A DNA stretch of 64,000 bases from JBCBKP01 sp038521625 (GTDB taxonomy: Bacteria; Planctomycetota; Phycisphaerae; Phycisphaerales; UBA1924): the NCBI GenBank assembly GCA_038521625.1, contig JBCBKP010000014.1, positions 15,823-79,822 on the forward strand. Direction: 5' to 3'. Positions within the stretch are counted from its first letter, which is position 1, and each line of letters starts with the position of its first letter. Positions 24,414-33,160 of the stretch are shown here, piece after piece. Position numbers and translations under genes: made by a program. Below the pieces are notes generated by a model that searched no databases, was not told where the DNA came from, and was given only the letters and a program-made list of their open reading frames with translations.

Positions 24414-26618
24414 TCACTCGTTGCCGGAGGGCGCGTCTGACACCGGGTCGAGGATTTTCTTCGTTGAACGTTCCGAGTCGGCCGGCTCAAAGATGATGTC
24501 GCCGGTGTCGGATTCGAGGCGGATCAAAGGGCCGCCGCCGTTGACTTCGATCGGCAGGTCCGTGGCCGCCCAGTCGGGCGGGCGTCGCACTCGGCCGGTC
24601 TGCGTGCCGCCGGTGAGCGTGACGCTCGACTCGGCGGGCATGACGAGATGGACGTCGGCGCCGATCGAGCGGATGGTGCCGTCGCCCGCCGGTGGTTCGA
24701 TGAACTGGGCGAAGACGCCGCCGGCATCGGTCGTGGCCGTGAGCGACCCGGTGACTCCTCGGACGTCGACGTTGCCGCTATCGGAGTGCACGGTCGTCGA
24801 GCCGCTGGCGCCGCGCCCACCGATCAGCCCGCCGTCCGTCGAGAGTCTGATCGCGCCCGACAGCGCCTCGAAGCGGATGTGCCCGCCGCCGGTGGAGGCG
24901 TCGATCGTCCCGCTCACGTGCCTGAGGTCGATCAGCCCGCTCCGTGCGTCGATGGTGAGCGGCGCTTCGAGATCCTGGACGCGGACGTGTCCGAGGCCGC
25001 CGTTCACGACGACGGTCTGATCGCGTGGCACGGCGAGGTTAAGCGTGAATCGGCGCGTGCCGGTGTGCTCGCCGCGGAATCTCGAGTTCAGGAGCATGCC
25101 ACGGTCGTCGCTCGTGAAATCGAGCGAATGCTGATCGAGACGCGCCTCGGCGTGGTCGGTGTCGCGGGCGCTGACGACGCGTTCGGCTTCGAGCGTGATC
25201 TCGTCGATGTCCGCACCCTGGATGTTGATGATCGCGTAGTCGGTCTCGATCAGGAGGGGCCGGCCCGGTGTTCGGGCGAATGTCCGCCGGATCGTGTTCT
25301 GGAAGAGAGACGCGGATCCCTCGGAGGACGCGACGGCGTTCGGATCGCTTCGCGGCGGATTCGCGCCGATTAGGCCTGTCTCGTGCGCGATCCAGACCGC
25401 GCCCAGCAGCGCGGGCGCGGCGGCGAGCGCGACGGCGAGGCGCCCGCGCGGGCGCGGCGCGGGCGTGACGGGCGTTCTCCAGTCCCGGGCCGGTTGCGGG
25501 AACGACCTCGGGCTCTGCATGTGCGCGAGCTCGGACTCGAGAATCTGTGCGATGCTCTCGGCGGACTGCGGTCGATCGGCGGGGTCTTGGCGGAGCAGGC
25601 CGGCGGTGAGCTCCTCGTACCAGGCGGGCGTCTCGGCGTTGATCGCGCGGAGCGGCGTCGGCTCGTGCTCGCAGATCTTCCACATGACGCCGTAGGCGGT
25701 CGTCGAGCGGAACGGCGGGTAGCCCGCGGCCATCGCGTAGAGCACGGCGCCGAGCGAGAACAGGTCGGAGCGCGGATCGAGCGACTCGCCCTTGATCTGC
25801 TCTGGGGACATGTACTCGGGCGTGCCGGCGATGCCGCCGGTCTGCGTCAGCGGTACCTCGTGCGCGGCGCGCGCAAGACCGAAGTCGGTGACGAGCGCTC
25901 GTTCGAGGTCGTGCTCGAGCAGGATGTTGGCGGGCTTGATGTCGCGATGGACTATGCCCTGGGCGTGGGCGGCCGCGAGTCCGCTCACCACCTGCATGCC
26001 GATCCGGACGGACTCGCGCGGTCCGAGCTGGCCCCGGAGATCGAGGCGGCGCTGGAGAGAGAGGCCGGGGACATACCGCATGACGATGTAGGGCGATCCG
26101 GCGTGCTCGCCGGTGCCGAAGATGGGGACGACGTGATCGTGCGAGACCGCGGCGATCGCCCGCGCTTCCTGCTCGAATCGCCGCTTCGCCACGGGCGACG
26201 ACGCCAACGCGGGCGAGAGCAGCTTGATCGCGACGAAGCGGTTGAGCGATGGCTCATAGGCTTTGAAGACGACGCCGGTCGCGCCGCGGCCGATCACCGA
26301 TTTGACTTCGTAGGCGCCGATGCGGCCGAGGCTCGTGGGGAAGTCGCTCGGGCCGAGCAGCGCGAGGGCATCCCGGCTCTCGCCGGGGCCGCGGCGTTCG
26401 TGCTCTCGGTCATGATCGAGCGATGTGTCGTCCGTCCCGAGGCGGCCGCGGAGTTCGGCCCAGAACTCGTCGGAGCTGGCCGCGGCCTCGGCGCGCCTCC
26501 GGCAGCTCGGGCAGTGATCGAGGTGCTCGACGACGGTGGTCTCGTCGATGCCGGAGAGGCGCTCCGCGAGCAGGTCCGCGACCTGCGACTTCGACAAGCA
26601 GCGATCTTTAGATGTCAC
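24414..26618 (-). CDS. Transmembrane Ser/Thr kinase with N-terminal zinc-finger-like and C-terminal DUF4097-like domains
   Basis: 734 residues. Near the N-terminus is a ZAS-like zinc site (H32, C36-P-S-C39 in VVEHLDHCPSCRRR), the anti-sigma-factor signature. Kinase domain about 103-385: glycine loop IGRGATGVVF (109-118), Lys132 in FVAIK, HRDIKPAN with Asp226, DFG at 245-247, GTPEYMSPEQ. A transmembrane helix lies near 400-418. Residues about 460-700 are short beta repeats (VVNGGLGHVRVQDLEAPL, DARSGLIDLRHVSG, STGGGHIRFEALSG) of the DUF4097/adhesin beta-solenoid type, probably outside. Its GTG start overlaps the end of the ECF sigma gene by 11 bp, so the two are a translationally coupled pair; it may phosphorylate or sequester that sigma factor. 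Confidence 0.92.
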   Translation of the reverse strand: MTSKDRCLSKSQVADLLAERLSGIDETTVVEHLDHCPSCRRRAEAAASSDEFWAELRGRLGTDDTSLDHDREHERRGPGESRDALALLGPSDFPTSLGRIGAYEVKSVIGRGATGVVFKAYEPSLNRFVAIKLLSPALASSPVAKRRFEQEARAIAAVSHDHVVPIFGTGEHAGSPYIVMRYVPGLSLQRRLDLRGQLGPRESVRIGMQVVSGLAAAHAQGIVHRDIKPANILLEHDLERALVTDFGLARAAHEVPLTQTGGIAGTPEYMSPEQIKGESLDPRSDLFSLGAVLYAMAAGYPPFRSTTAYGVMWKICEHEPTPLRAINAETPAWYEELTAGLLRQDPADRPQSAESIAQILESELAHMQSPRSFPQPARDWRTPVTPAPRPRGRLAVALAAAPALLGAVWIAHETGLIGANPPRSDPNAVASSEGSASLFQNTIRRTFARTPGRPLLIETDYAIINIQGADIDEITLEAERVVSARDTDHAEARLDQHSLDFTSDDRGMLLNSRFRGEHTGTRRFTLNLAVPRDQTVVVNGGLGHVRVQDLEAPLTIDARSGLIDLRHVSGTIDASTGGGHIRFEALSGAIRLSTDGGLIGGRGASGSTTVHSDSGNVDVRGVTGSLTATTDAGGVFAQFIEPPAGDGTIRSIGADVHLVMPAESSVTLTGGTQTGRVRRPPDWAATDLPIEVNGGGPLIRLESDTGDIIFEPADSERSTKKILDPVSDAPSGNE

Positions 26619-27228
26619 CGGGCACCCCGTCTCTCGTCTCCGCGTCGCGCGCGTCGGGCGACTCCGCGCTCGCGACCGCCTCGCGGAGGCGTCGTGCGAC
26701 GCGGCACTTGGCGGTGTAGACGGCCCCCACGCTCAGGCCGAGATCCTCGGCGACACGCTCGGGCGGGACGCGTTGCACCGCGGTCATCCAGAAACTCGCC
26801 CAGGCCTCGTCGCGGACGACCGAGCGGACCTGTTCGCACGCCCAGGCGAACGTCGCCGAGCGGTACTCTTCATCGAACCCGCTGTGCGGGTCCGCCGCTC
26901 CGGAGGCATCGATCCCCATCGCATCGATGGCCGCGGGCTGGCGCTGCCGGCGTCGGATCTCGTCGACGGTCGCGTTCCGGGCAACGCGGAGGAGCCACGA
27001 TCGGAATCCGCCGGGTGCTCGGGTGTGATCCCACGTCGCGACGCGCTCGTCGACGGCGAGGAGCACCACCTGGAGCGCGTCTCGCGCGTCCGCTTCTTGC
27101 AGGCCCCGGCGTCGGCACAGCGCCAGGATCGCGCGCTCATAGATCGCGATGAATTCGTCCCAGGCGCCTGGGCTCCGCTCTGTCAGGCGGAGGAAGAGGC
27201 TCCGCCGGGTGTCTGGTAATGACGGCAT
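26608..27228 (-). CDS. ECF-type RNA polymerase sigma factor
   Basis: 206 residues with sigma-70 region 2 (WDEFIAIYERAILALCRRRGLQEADARDALQVVLLAV, then GGFRSWLLRVARNATVDEIRRRQRQ) and region 4 (VPPERVAEDLGLSVGAVYTAKCRVARRLRE). The final about 20 residues are charged. It is followed with 11 bp overlap by the zinc-finger kinase gene, so the regulatory partner is presumably that kinase rather than a classical anti-sigma factor. The upstream 264 bp (27229-27492) show no obvious promoter or structure. Start at 27228; no strong Shine-Dalgarno. Confidence 0.9.
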   Translation of the reverse strand: MPSLPDTRRSLFLRLTERSPGAWDEFIAIYERAILALCRRRGLQEADARDALQVVLLAVDERVATWDHTRAPGGFRSWLLRVARNATVDEIRRRQRQPAAIDAMGIDASGAADPHSGFDEEYRSATFAWACEQVRSVVRDEAWASFWMTAVQRVPPERVAEDLGLSVGAVYTAKCRVARRLREAVASAESPDARDAETRDGVPGDI

Positions 27229-27492
27229 GGGTGCTGGATCCGGTCACGGGCTCCTGGGGCGCGGCGATCCCAAGTGACTCGGTCTGGAGCGCGCGATCTT
27301 TCACGATCATCGCAGACGAATCCGTCCGGGCCGGGGGCCGGTTGGCGGATCGAGTAAGTCGAAGTTCGATATGACTTTATGTCGATCGCGCCCGTCCCGG
27401 CTGCCGGGGATCGCAGGACCTGCGCGGAGACCAGGCTCGTCGTGGGACGCGATCCGTCGCCGGCGGTCGGCGCGGCGAGGGGCTGCTCGGGG

Positions 27493-28494
27493 CTAGAAGT
27501 CCGGGAGATCGCCACGCCGGCGGAGGACATCGACCGCGACCTCCGGGAGGTCGGTCTGGACGATCGAGACGCCGTGGTCGATCAGCGTGCCGAAGATCGC
27601 GTCGGGGTCCTCCACGGCTTCGTAGTCCGAGAGCCCCCACGCGAGTCGGCCGTTCCAGAGCGTGTTTGCCCAGGTCCTGACGCCGGCGTCGCTCCAGCGC
27701 TCGAAGATCTCGGCCTCTTCCTCGCCGAGCGTTCGATCGAGCGGCTGGATGATCTCCACGGCGGGGGGGCCGAGGGCGGCGATCGCCTCTTCGGACTCCT
27801 CGAAGGACCGGGCGATCGGCATGAAGAGGACGTCGGGCTGTCGGGCGATCCACTCGTGCTCGCCCTTCTCTATCCGGTCCCATCTTGCCTTGAAGAGGCA
27901 GAGCGAGACCGTGCCGCTGGATCGGGCGATCTCGACGACCTCAACGAGCGATCCGGTCTTGAGATCGATATTGAGCATGACGCGGCCCCTGGCGGTCTCG
28001 AGCGCTTGCTCGAGCGTCGGGGGGCGGTGGGCCGTGGGGCGCTGGCCGTCGAGGATCTGAAGCCTCGTGACCTGCTCGAGCGTCAGATCTGCCACTCGGC
28101 CTTTCGACACGGTCGTGCGATCGACGGTTGTGTCGTGCATGAGGACGTAGCCGCCGTCACTGGTCTTGCGGACGTCGATCTCGACGATGTGGGCGCCCAC
28201 CTCCGCGGCGGCTTCGATCGCGGCGAGGGTGTTCTCCGGCGCTGCGCCGTGGTGGCCGCGGTGGGAGACGACGATCATGCCGTTCTGAGACTCGTCGAGC
28301 AGGAACTCGCGGATCTTGTCGGCGCGGGAGGGCGCGACCCGCTCGGCGTCGCTCGACGGCGGCGCACCCCCCTGGAAGGAACTCGCGAGAGAGACGTTCC
28401 AGGCGAGGCTGGCGCCGAGGAGCGTGACGGCGGACGCGAGGAGCGTGATCCGCGCGAATAGGCGAGAGTGCTGGCCCTGGCTGTGATCGGTCAT
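27493..28494 (-). CDS. Secreted or membrane-anchored glycerophosphodiester phosphodiesterase
   Basis: 333 residues. A hydrophobic segment (about 13-38) acts as signal or anchor. The GDPD TIM-barrel motifs are clear: SHRGHHGAAPENTLAA (catalytic His), EIDVRKTSDG (metal-binding Glu/Asp) and LMHDTTVDRTT (second His), plus a late TDLPEV. It hydrolyses glycerophosphodiesters to glycerol-3-phosphate and an alcohol, using a divalent metal, outside the cytoplasm. GAGGCTCGCGAAG precedes the ATG. It stands alone between two sigma/kinase operons; 28495-28779 upstream shows no gene. Confidence 0.92.
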   Translation of the reverse strand: MTDHSQGQHSRLFARITLLASAVTLLGASLAWNVSLASSFQGGAPPSSDAERVAPSRADKIREFLLDESQNGMIVVSHRGHHGAAPENTLAAIEAAAEVGAHIVEIDVRKTSDGGYVLMHDTTVDRTTVSKGRVADLTLEQVTRLQILDGQRPTAHRPPTLEQALETARGRVMLNIDLKTGSLVEVVEIARSSGTVSLCLFKARWDRIEKGEHEWIARQPDVLFMPIARSFEESEEAIAALGPPAVEIIQPLDRTLGEEEAEIFERWSDAGVRTWANTLWNGRLAWGLSDYEAVEDPDAIFGTLIDHGVSIVQTDLPEVAVDVLRRRGDLPDF

Positions 28495-28779
28495 CTTCGC
28501 GAGCCTCTGATTGGAGTGAAGCGAGCAATGGCCCGCGCAGGCCGTTCGATCCGCGCGGGCCGGGGATCATGCGGAGAGGCAGCAGAGGGTCGTTCTCTAG
28601 TTGTCAGGAGCGACCGACACCGTGCGGTCACCTCAAGCATCGTCAGAAAGTCTGGCCGGCGGGGCCGGCGCTCAATTCGGAGCGGCTGGGGTCGGGGCTC
28701 GTCCGGGTCGATCGGCGGTTAATCAAGCTTTAACGGCGGCTTTCCGAAATCGGGGTGCGGAGTCGCGCAGAATGGTCCC

Positions 28780-29355
28780 ATGGCGCCGATCGCAGGAGAG
28801 CGCGACCACGCGACGGAGTCGGGTCCCACGATGGGTCCGGACCCGGGGAACGTCGCCGCCGCGGATCTCTTGCCGCTCGTCTACTCCGAGCTGCGGGCTG
28901 TGGCCGAGCGTGAGGTCGCGCGCGAGCGTGCGAACCACACGCTCGGTGCGACGGCGCTGGTGCACGAGGCCTATCTGCGGATCGCGAGCGGTCGGCGGAT
29001 CCCGTGGGCGAACCGGTACCACTTCTTCGCTGCGGCGTCGGAGGCGATGCGGCGGATCCTGATCGACCACGGGAGGGCTCGCTCGCGTTCGCCGGCTCGC
29101 CGGCCGTGCAATCTCACCGAGGTCGACGGTCTCGACAACCTGGCGTGCGCCGACCATGAGGATCGCGTGCGGTTCGATGGTGTGTTTCAGAGCTTCGAGG
29201 CGATCTGGCCCGAGCCGGCCGAGGTGTTCAGGCTCCGTTTCTTTGGCGGCCTCACCGTCGCGATGACGGCGTCGGTGCTGGGGATCTCCAAGAGCAGCGT
29301 CGATCGCCGCTGGGCCTTTGCCCGCGCTTGGATCTATGAGCACCTCAACGGATAG
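28780..29355 (+). CDS. ECF sigma factor of the planctomycete-type Sigma70_ECF family
   Basis: 191 residues. Typical PF07638-type sequence: LLPLVYSELRAVAEREVARE, HTLGATALVHEAYLRI, WANRYHFFAAASEAMRRILIDHGRAR, and region 4 EVFRLRFFGGLTVAMTASVLGISKSSVDRRW. The last 20 bp overlap the start of the downstream Ser/Thr kinase gene, so this is a sigma/kinase operon of the kind in which a kinase replaces the anti-sigma factor. The start may instead be the ATG at 28831, which removes a 17-residue leader; neither has a strong Shine-Dalgarno. Confidence 0.92.
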   Translation: MAPIAGERDHATESGPTMGPDPGNVAAADLLPLVYSELRAVAEREVARERANHTLGATALVHEAYLRIASGRRIPWANRYHFFAAASEAMRRILIDHGRARSRSPARRPCNLTEVDGLDNLACADHEDRVRFDGVFQSFEAIWPEPAEVFRLRFFGGLTVAMTASVLGISKSSVDRRWAFARAWIYEHLNG

Positions 29356-32300
29356 CGTGGGCCAGCCCCCGGCGCCGGATTCGGGGGTGCCGTCGATGTT
29401 CGACCTGTTTGAGCGGGCGATCGCCCTGGACGCGTCGGATCGGGTGGCGTTCGTCGAGGAAGTCGCCGCGGGCGACGCGGAGAAGCGCGCGGAGCTGATT
29501 CGCTTGGTCGAGGCGCACGAGCGGCTGGGCTCGTTCCTGGAGAAGCCGGGAGAGACCGGGTCGCACGACGGCGAACCGGATGGTCTCGGGGACTTCGACG
29601 ATGCCGGGGTCCGTGGCCGGTCGATCGGCAAGTACAAGCTGCTCGAGAAGATCGGTGAGGGCGGCTTCTCGGTGGTCTATCTGGCCGAGCAGCTCTCGCC
29701 GGTCCGGCGGCAGGTCGCGGTCAAGGTCCTGAAGATCGGCGTGGATTCCAAGGCCGCGGTCGCCCGCCTCGAGGCGGAGCGTCAGGCGTTGGCGATGATG
29801 GAGCACCCGAACATCGCGAAGGTGTTCGACGGCGGCGTGACGGACGGCCTGCGGCCCTACATCGTCATGGAGCTCGTCCGCGGGATGCCGATCAACGAGT
29901 ACTGCGACTCTCACCGGATCACGGTCGAGGAGCGGCTGCAGGTGTTCTGCGACGTTGCGCGGGCGGTCGAGCACGCGCACGTCAAGGGAATCATCCATCG
30001 CGACATCAAGCCGTCGAACGTGCTGGTGTCACGCAGCGGCGACCGGGCGGTTCCGAAGGTGATCGATTTCGGCATCGCGAAGGCGATGCATCGACCGCTG
30101 ACCGATCGCACGCTGTTCACGGGGTTCCATCAGGTGATCGGCACGCCGGCCTACATGAGCCCGGAGCAGGCCGAGGCCGGATCTGTCCCCGCCGACACGC
30201 GGAGCGACATCTACAGCCTCGGCGTGCTTCTCTACGAGATCCTGGTCGGGACGACGCCGATCGACTCCGAGACGCTCAGGTCGGCCGCGATCGGCCAGCT
30301 CTCGAAGCTGATTAAGGAGAATCACGCCCCGCTCCCGAGCGACCGGCTCCGCGAGACGGCGGACGCCGACCGCATCGCGGCCGAGCGGCTGAGTGACCCG
30401 GAGCGGCTGGCCGGTGCTCTGAAGGGCGATCTTGACTGGATCGTTCTGAGGTGCCTCGAGAAGGACATGGGGCGCCGCTACCAGACCGTCGGCGGCCTGA
30501 TCGATGACATCGACAGGTACCGTCGCGACGAGCCGATCGAGGCGCGGCCTCCTTCGATGCTGTACAAGCTTCGGAAATTCGTGAAGCGCCACCGCATCCC
30601 GGTGGTCACGGCGGCGGTCCTCGCGCTGCTCGCTCTGTCCGCTCTGGTCGGCGCAAGCGGGGGCCTGATGTGGGCTCTCTCGGAGCGATCGATCGCTCAG
30701 CGCGCGCTGGAGGAATCGCAGCGATCGAAGCGGGAATCGGACGCGTTGAACGGGCTGCTCCGCGAGGCGTTCGCGACGCCGAGCCCGCGTTCGCTCGGAC
30801 GCACGGCGACCGCGCTGGATGTTCTCGACAACGCGTCGCAGATTCTCCTCTCTGGAGCGGTCGGGGCTCCGAACGACAAGCCGAGCCTGCTGATCTCGCT
30901 GGCGGAGACGATGCTCGATGTCGGCGAGCACGATCGTGCGGTCGAGCTCCTGCGGCGTGCCCAGCTCCTTTCGCTCGAGCGCCGGATCGACGGTCGCCGA
31001 CAGTACGCCCACGCGACGACTCTTCTCAGCCTGACGCTTCTTGAGTCGGGCAGGGCGGACGAAGCCCTGCGTGAGATCTCGAGTGTGAGCGGGGTCGACG
31101 ACGAGACTTCGGTCGTCGTCACGGATCGGGACCCGGAGCTCGCGCTGCTCCAGAGCGATGTCTGGCTCGGCCTCGGGCGACCCGAGCGTGCGATCGCGTT
31201 GCTGGACCGCATCGACGCGAGCTGGTCGATGTCCTACCGCGATCTCCTCGGTCTCGCGATCCGGCGCGCCAACGCGGCGATGCTCCGCGGACGGTACTCG
31301 GAGGCGATCCGGATGGTGCGCGACGCCCGGGCCCGGAGTGGGGAGGAGCTGGACGACGCGGACCCGGCGGTCATCCGGGCGGAGCGGGTGCTCGCGGCGG
31401 CCTTCCTCGACGCGGGCTCGCTCGGGGAGGCGATACGGACGCTCCGTGATCTGCACGACGTCGCCGCGACGCGTTTCGGCCCGGGGCACGTCCGCACGCT
31501 CGAGATCGCCGACGATCTGATGCGTGCCGCGCTGCACAGCGGCGAGATCGAGGGCTCCACCGAGTCGACGCGGGGGGCGGCGGTGTCGCTCGATAGCTTC
31601 GCGATCGAGCAGGGACGCATCGCGCGCGAGTCTCTGCGTGAGGGGCATCCGCTCAGGGAGCGGATCCTCGCGGCGGGTGGGCGGCTGCTTCGGGCGGCGG
31701 GTCGCCCGGAGGAGGCCGAGCGGCTCATGCTGGGTCGGGCCGATCCCGGCGGGCTCGCGGGGGGAGCGCCGCGGTCGTTCGAGGAGTTGTACTTCGAGGG
31801 GCGAGAGCTGCTGAACGTCGGCAGGTTCGACGACGCGATCGGAGCGCTCGAGCGCGCGCGGGTGGCGTCGGTGGGCACCCCCGATTCTTCGGTCCGGCTG
31901 ATCGATCTGCGGGTCCGCCTCATCGACGCGTACGCGAGCCGCGGGGATCTGGACGGCGCTGTCGAGGTGCTCGAAGAGCTGCTTGCGCGATCAAGGCCGG
32001 AGACCGAGTTCGCGCTGGGGCGCGTGATCGAGGCGGTCCACACCGTGGTCATCTCCGCCGCCGGCGATCCGCGGTTCGAGCCTCGGGCCGATCGGGCGCT
32101 CGACCTTCTCCTGGAGCGAGCTGACGCGATCTTTGTGGCGACGGAGTGGGACACGGGCCGGCGTGAGTTGACCGAGGTCTTCGCGGAGGTGGCGGCGCGC
32201 CGCGGCCGTGAGTTCGGTGAGCGGCTGCTGGTCGAACGTCGCAGGGTGTTCCTGAGCAATCTCCGAGAGCCGACCACCATCGAGCGGCGCGAGCTGCGGG

Positions 32301-33010
32301 CGATCGAGACCTATGAGATGGTCGCGGTGCCCACGAGCGGCAGGCCAGCGGGGGGCATGCGGTTCGATGGCCTGGCCTCGTACGTCCTCGTACCGGGCTT
32401 TCACTTCGTCGGGGGCGAGCCGTTCACGATCGAGGCGATCGCGACGCCCGAGGCGATCAGTCAGCGCTATACCTGTATCTTCGGCAGCAACGAGTCTTCC
32501 GGCCTTGCGCTGGGCATCACGAGCGAGTGGTCGGACGGGCCACGCTACGAGTTCTCGTGGTGGGGCGGCAGAGAAGATGAACGCACCGACGACCTGGGCT
32601 ACATCCGCGTCCTCGATGACCGCGCCGCGCGGACCAACGCCGCGGTGCATCTGGTGGGGGTCTGGGATGGCGACTCGATCTCGATGTACCGGGACGGGAT
32701 GCTCGTCTCCAGGCTCGAGGATGTCGACGCGCTCGCGAGCGTATCGGCGCTCGCCACGACGGTCGGTGCCGGTCCGAGCTGGCGGATCGGGATGCACCAC
32801 TTCTTCCGCGGCAAGATCGAGGGTGTGAGGATCCGATCGGGCGTCCATCCCCCGGTGCCCGACGCGATCGGCAGGCTCGACCCCACGCCCGACGACCTCG
32901 TGCTCCTCGACTTCAAGGAGAACACCGGATCGGTCGTTCCCGACCGGTCGGGCAACGGCTACCACGGCTTTGTCTTCGGCGGCGAGTGGATCGAGCCCGA
33001 GCTCCGCTAG
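29336..33010 (+). CDS. Transmembrane Ser/Thr protein kinase with TPR-like region and C-terminal LamG domain
   Basis: 1224 residues. The N-terminal about 95 residues are a helical segment typical of sigma-associated planctomycete kinases. Kinase domain about 99-390: IGEGGFSVVY (107-116), Lys130 in QVAVK, HRDIKPSN with Asp223, DFG at 244-246, GTPAYMSPEQ. A transmembrane helix follows near 420-445 (VVTAAVLALLALSALVGAS). Residues about 490-960 are repeated helices of TPR type (HDRAVELLRRAQLLS, GRPERAIALLDRI, GRFDDAIGALERAR). The last about 220 residues are a concanavalin A-like LamG domain (FTIEAIATPEAISQRY, AVHLVGVWDGDSISMYRDG). The TPR and LamG parts face outward if the helix is the only one. 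It overlaps the ECF sigma gene by 20 bp. Confidence 0.92.
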   Translation: MSTSTDSVGQPPAPDSGVPSMFDLFERAIALDASDRVAFVEEVAAGDAEKRAELIRLVEAHERLGSFLEKPGETGSHDGEPDGLGDFDDAGVRGRSIGKYKLLEKIGEGGFSVVYLAEQLSPVRRQVAVKVLKIGVDSKAAVARLEAERQALAMMEHPNIAKVFDGGVTDGLRPYIVMELVRGMPINEYCDSHRITVEERLQVFCDVARAVEHAHVKGIIHRDIKPSNVLVSRSGDRAVPKVIDFGIAKAMHRPLTDRTLFTGFHQVIGTPAYMSPEQAEAGSVPADTRSDIYSLGVLLYEILVGTTPIDSETLRSAAIGQLSKLIKENHAPLPSDRLRETADADRIAAERLSDPERLAGALKGDLDWIVLRCLEKDMGRRYQTVGGLIDDIDRYRRDEPIEARPPSMLYKLRKFVKRHRIPVVTAAVLALLALSALVGASGGLMWALSERSIAQRALEESQRSKRESDALNGLLREAFATPSPRSLGRTATALDVLDNASQILLSGAVGAPNDKPSLLISLAETMLDVGEHDRAVELLRRAQLLSLERRIDGRRQYAHATTLLSLTLLESGRADEALREISSVSGVDDETSVVVTDRDPELALLQSDVWLGLGRPERAIALLDRIDASWSMSYRDLLGLAIRRANAAMLRGRYSEAIRMVRDARARSGEELDDADPAVIRAERVLAAAFLDAGSLGEAIRTLRDLHDVAATRFGPGHVRTLEIADDLMRAALHSGEIEGSTESTRGAAVSLDSFAIEQGRIARESLREGHPLRERILAAGGRLLRAAGRPEEAERLMLGRADPGGLAGGAPRSFEELYFEGRELLNVGRFDDAIGALERARVASVGTPDSSVRLIDLRVRLIDAYASRGDLDGAVEVLEELLARSRPETEFALGRVIEAVHTVVISAAGDPRFEPRADRALDLLLERADAIFVATEWDTGRRELTEVFAEVAARRGREFGERLLVERRRVFLSNLREPTTIERRELRAIETYEMVAVPTSGRPAGGMRFDGLASYVLVPGFHFVGGEPFTIEAIATPEAISQRYTCIFGSNESSGLALGITSEWSDGPRYEFSWWGGREDERTDDLGYIRVLDDRAARTNAAVHLVGVWDGDSISMYRDGMLVSRLEDVDALASVSALATTVGAGPSWRIGMHHFFRGKIEGVRIRSGVHPPVPDAIGRLDPTPDDLVLLDFKENTGSVVPDRSGNGYHGFVFGGEWIEPELR

Positions 33011-33160
33011 CGGGGCGTCACGGCGCTAAGGAAGCGTGAATTCCCGTGTCCGACCGCCCTTGTCCGGGGGCGATCGCGGCCTTCTCGTCGGTTGACTGAC
33101 GTGCGGGTCGGGCTCGGACGCTCATCCTGCCGGGGGAGTCCAGCAAGGCAGGAGCCACCG

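Noticed and set aside
22201..25020. Plus-strand open frame of 939 codons opposite the serine hydrolase and kinase genes
   Set aside because: Composition is Arg/Asp/Val-rich with no domain pattern. It is the antisense shadow that G+C-rich genes produce; the minus-strand frames show motifs, signal peptides and start sites.
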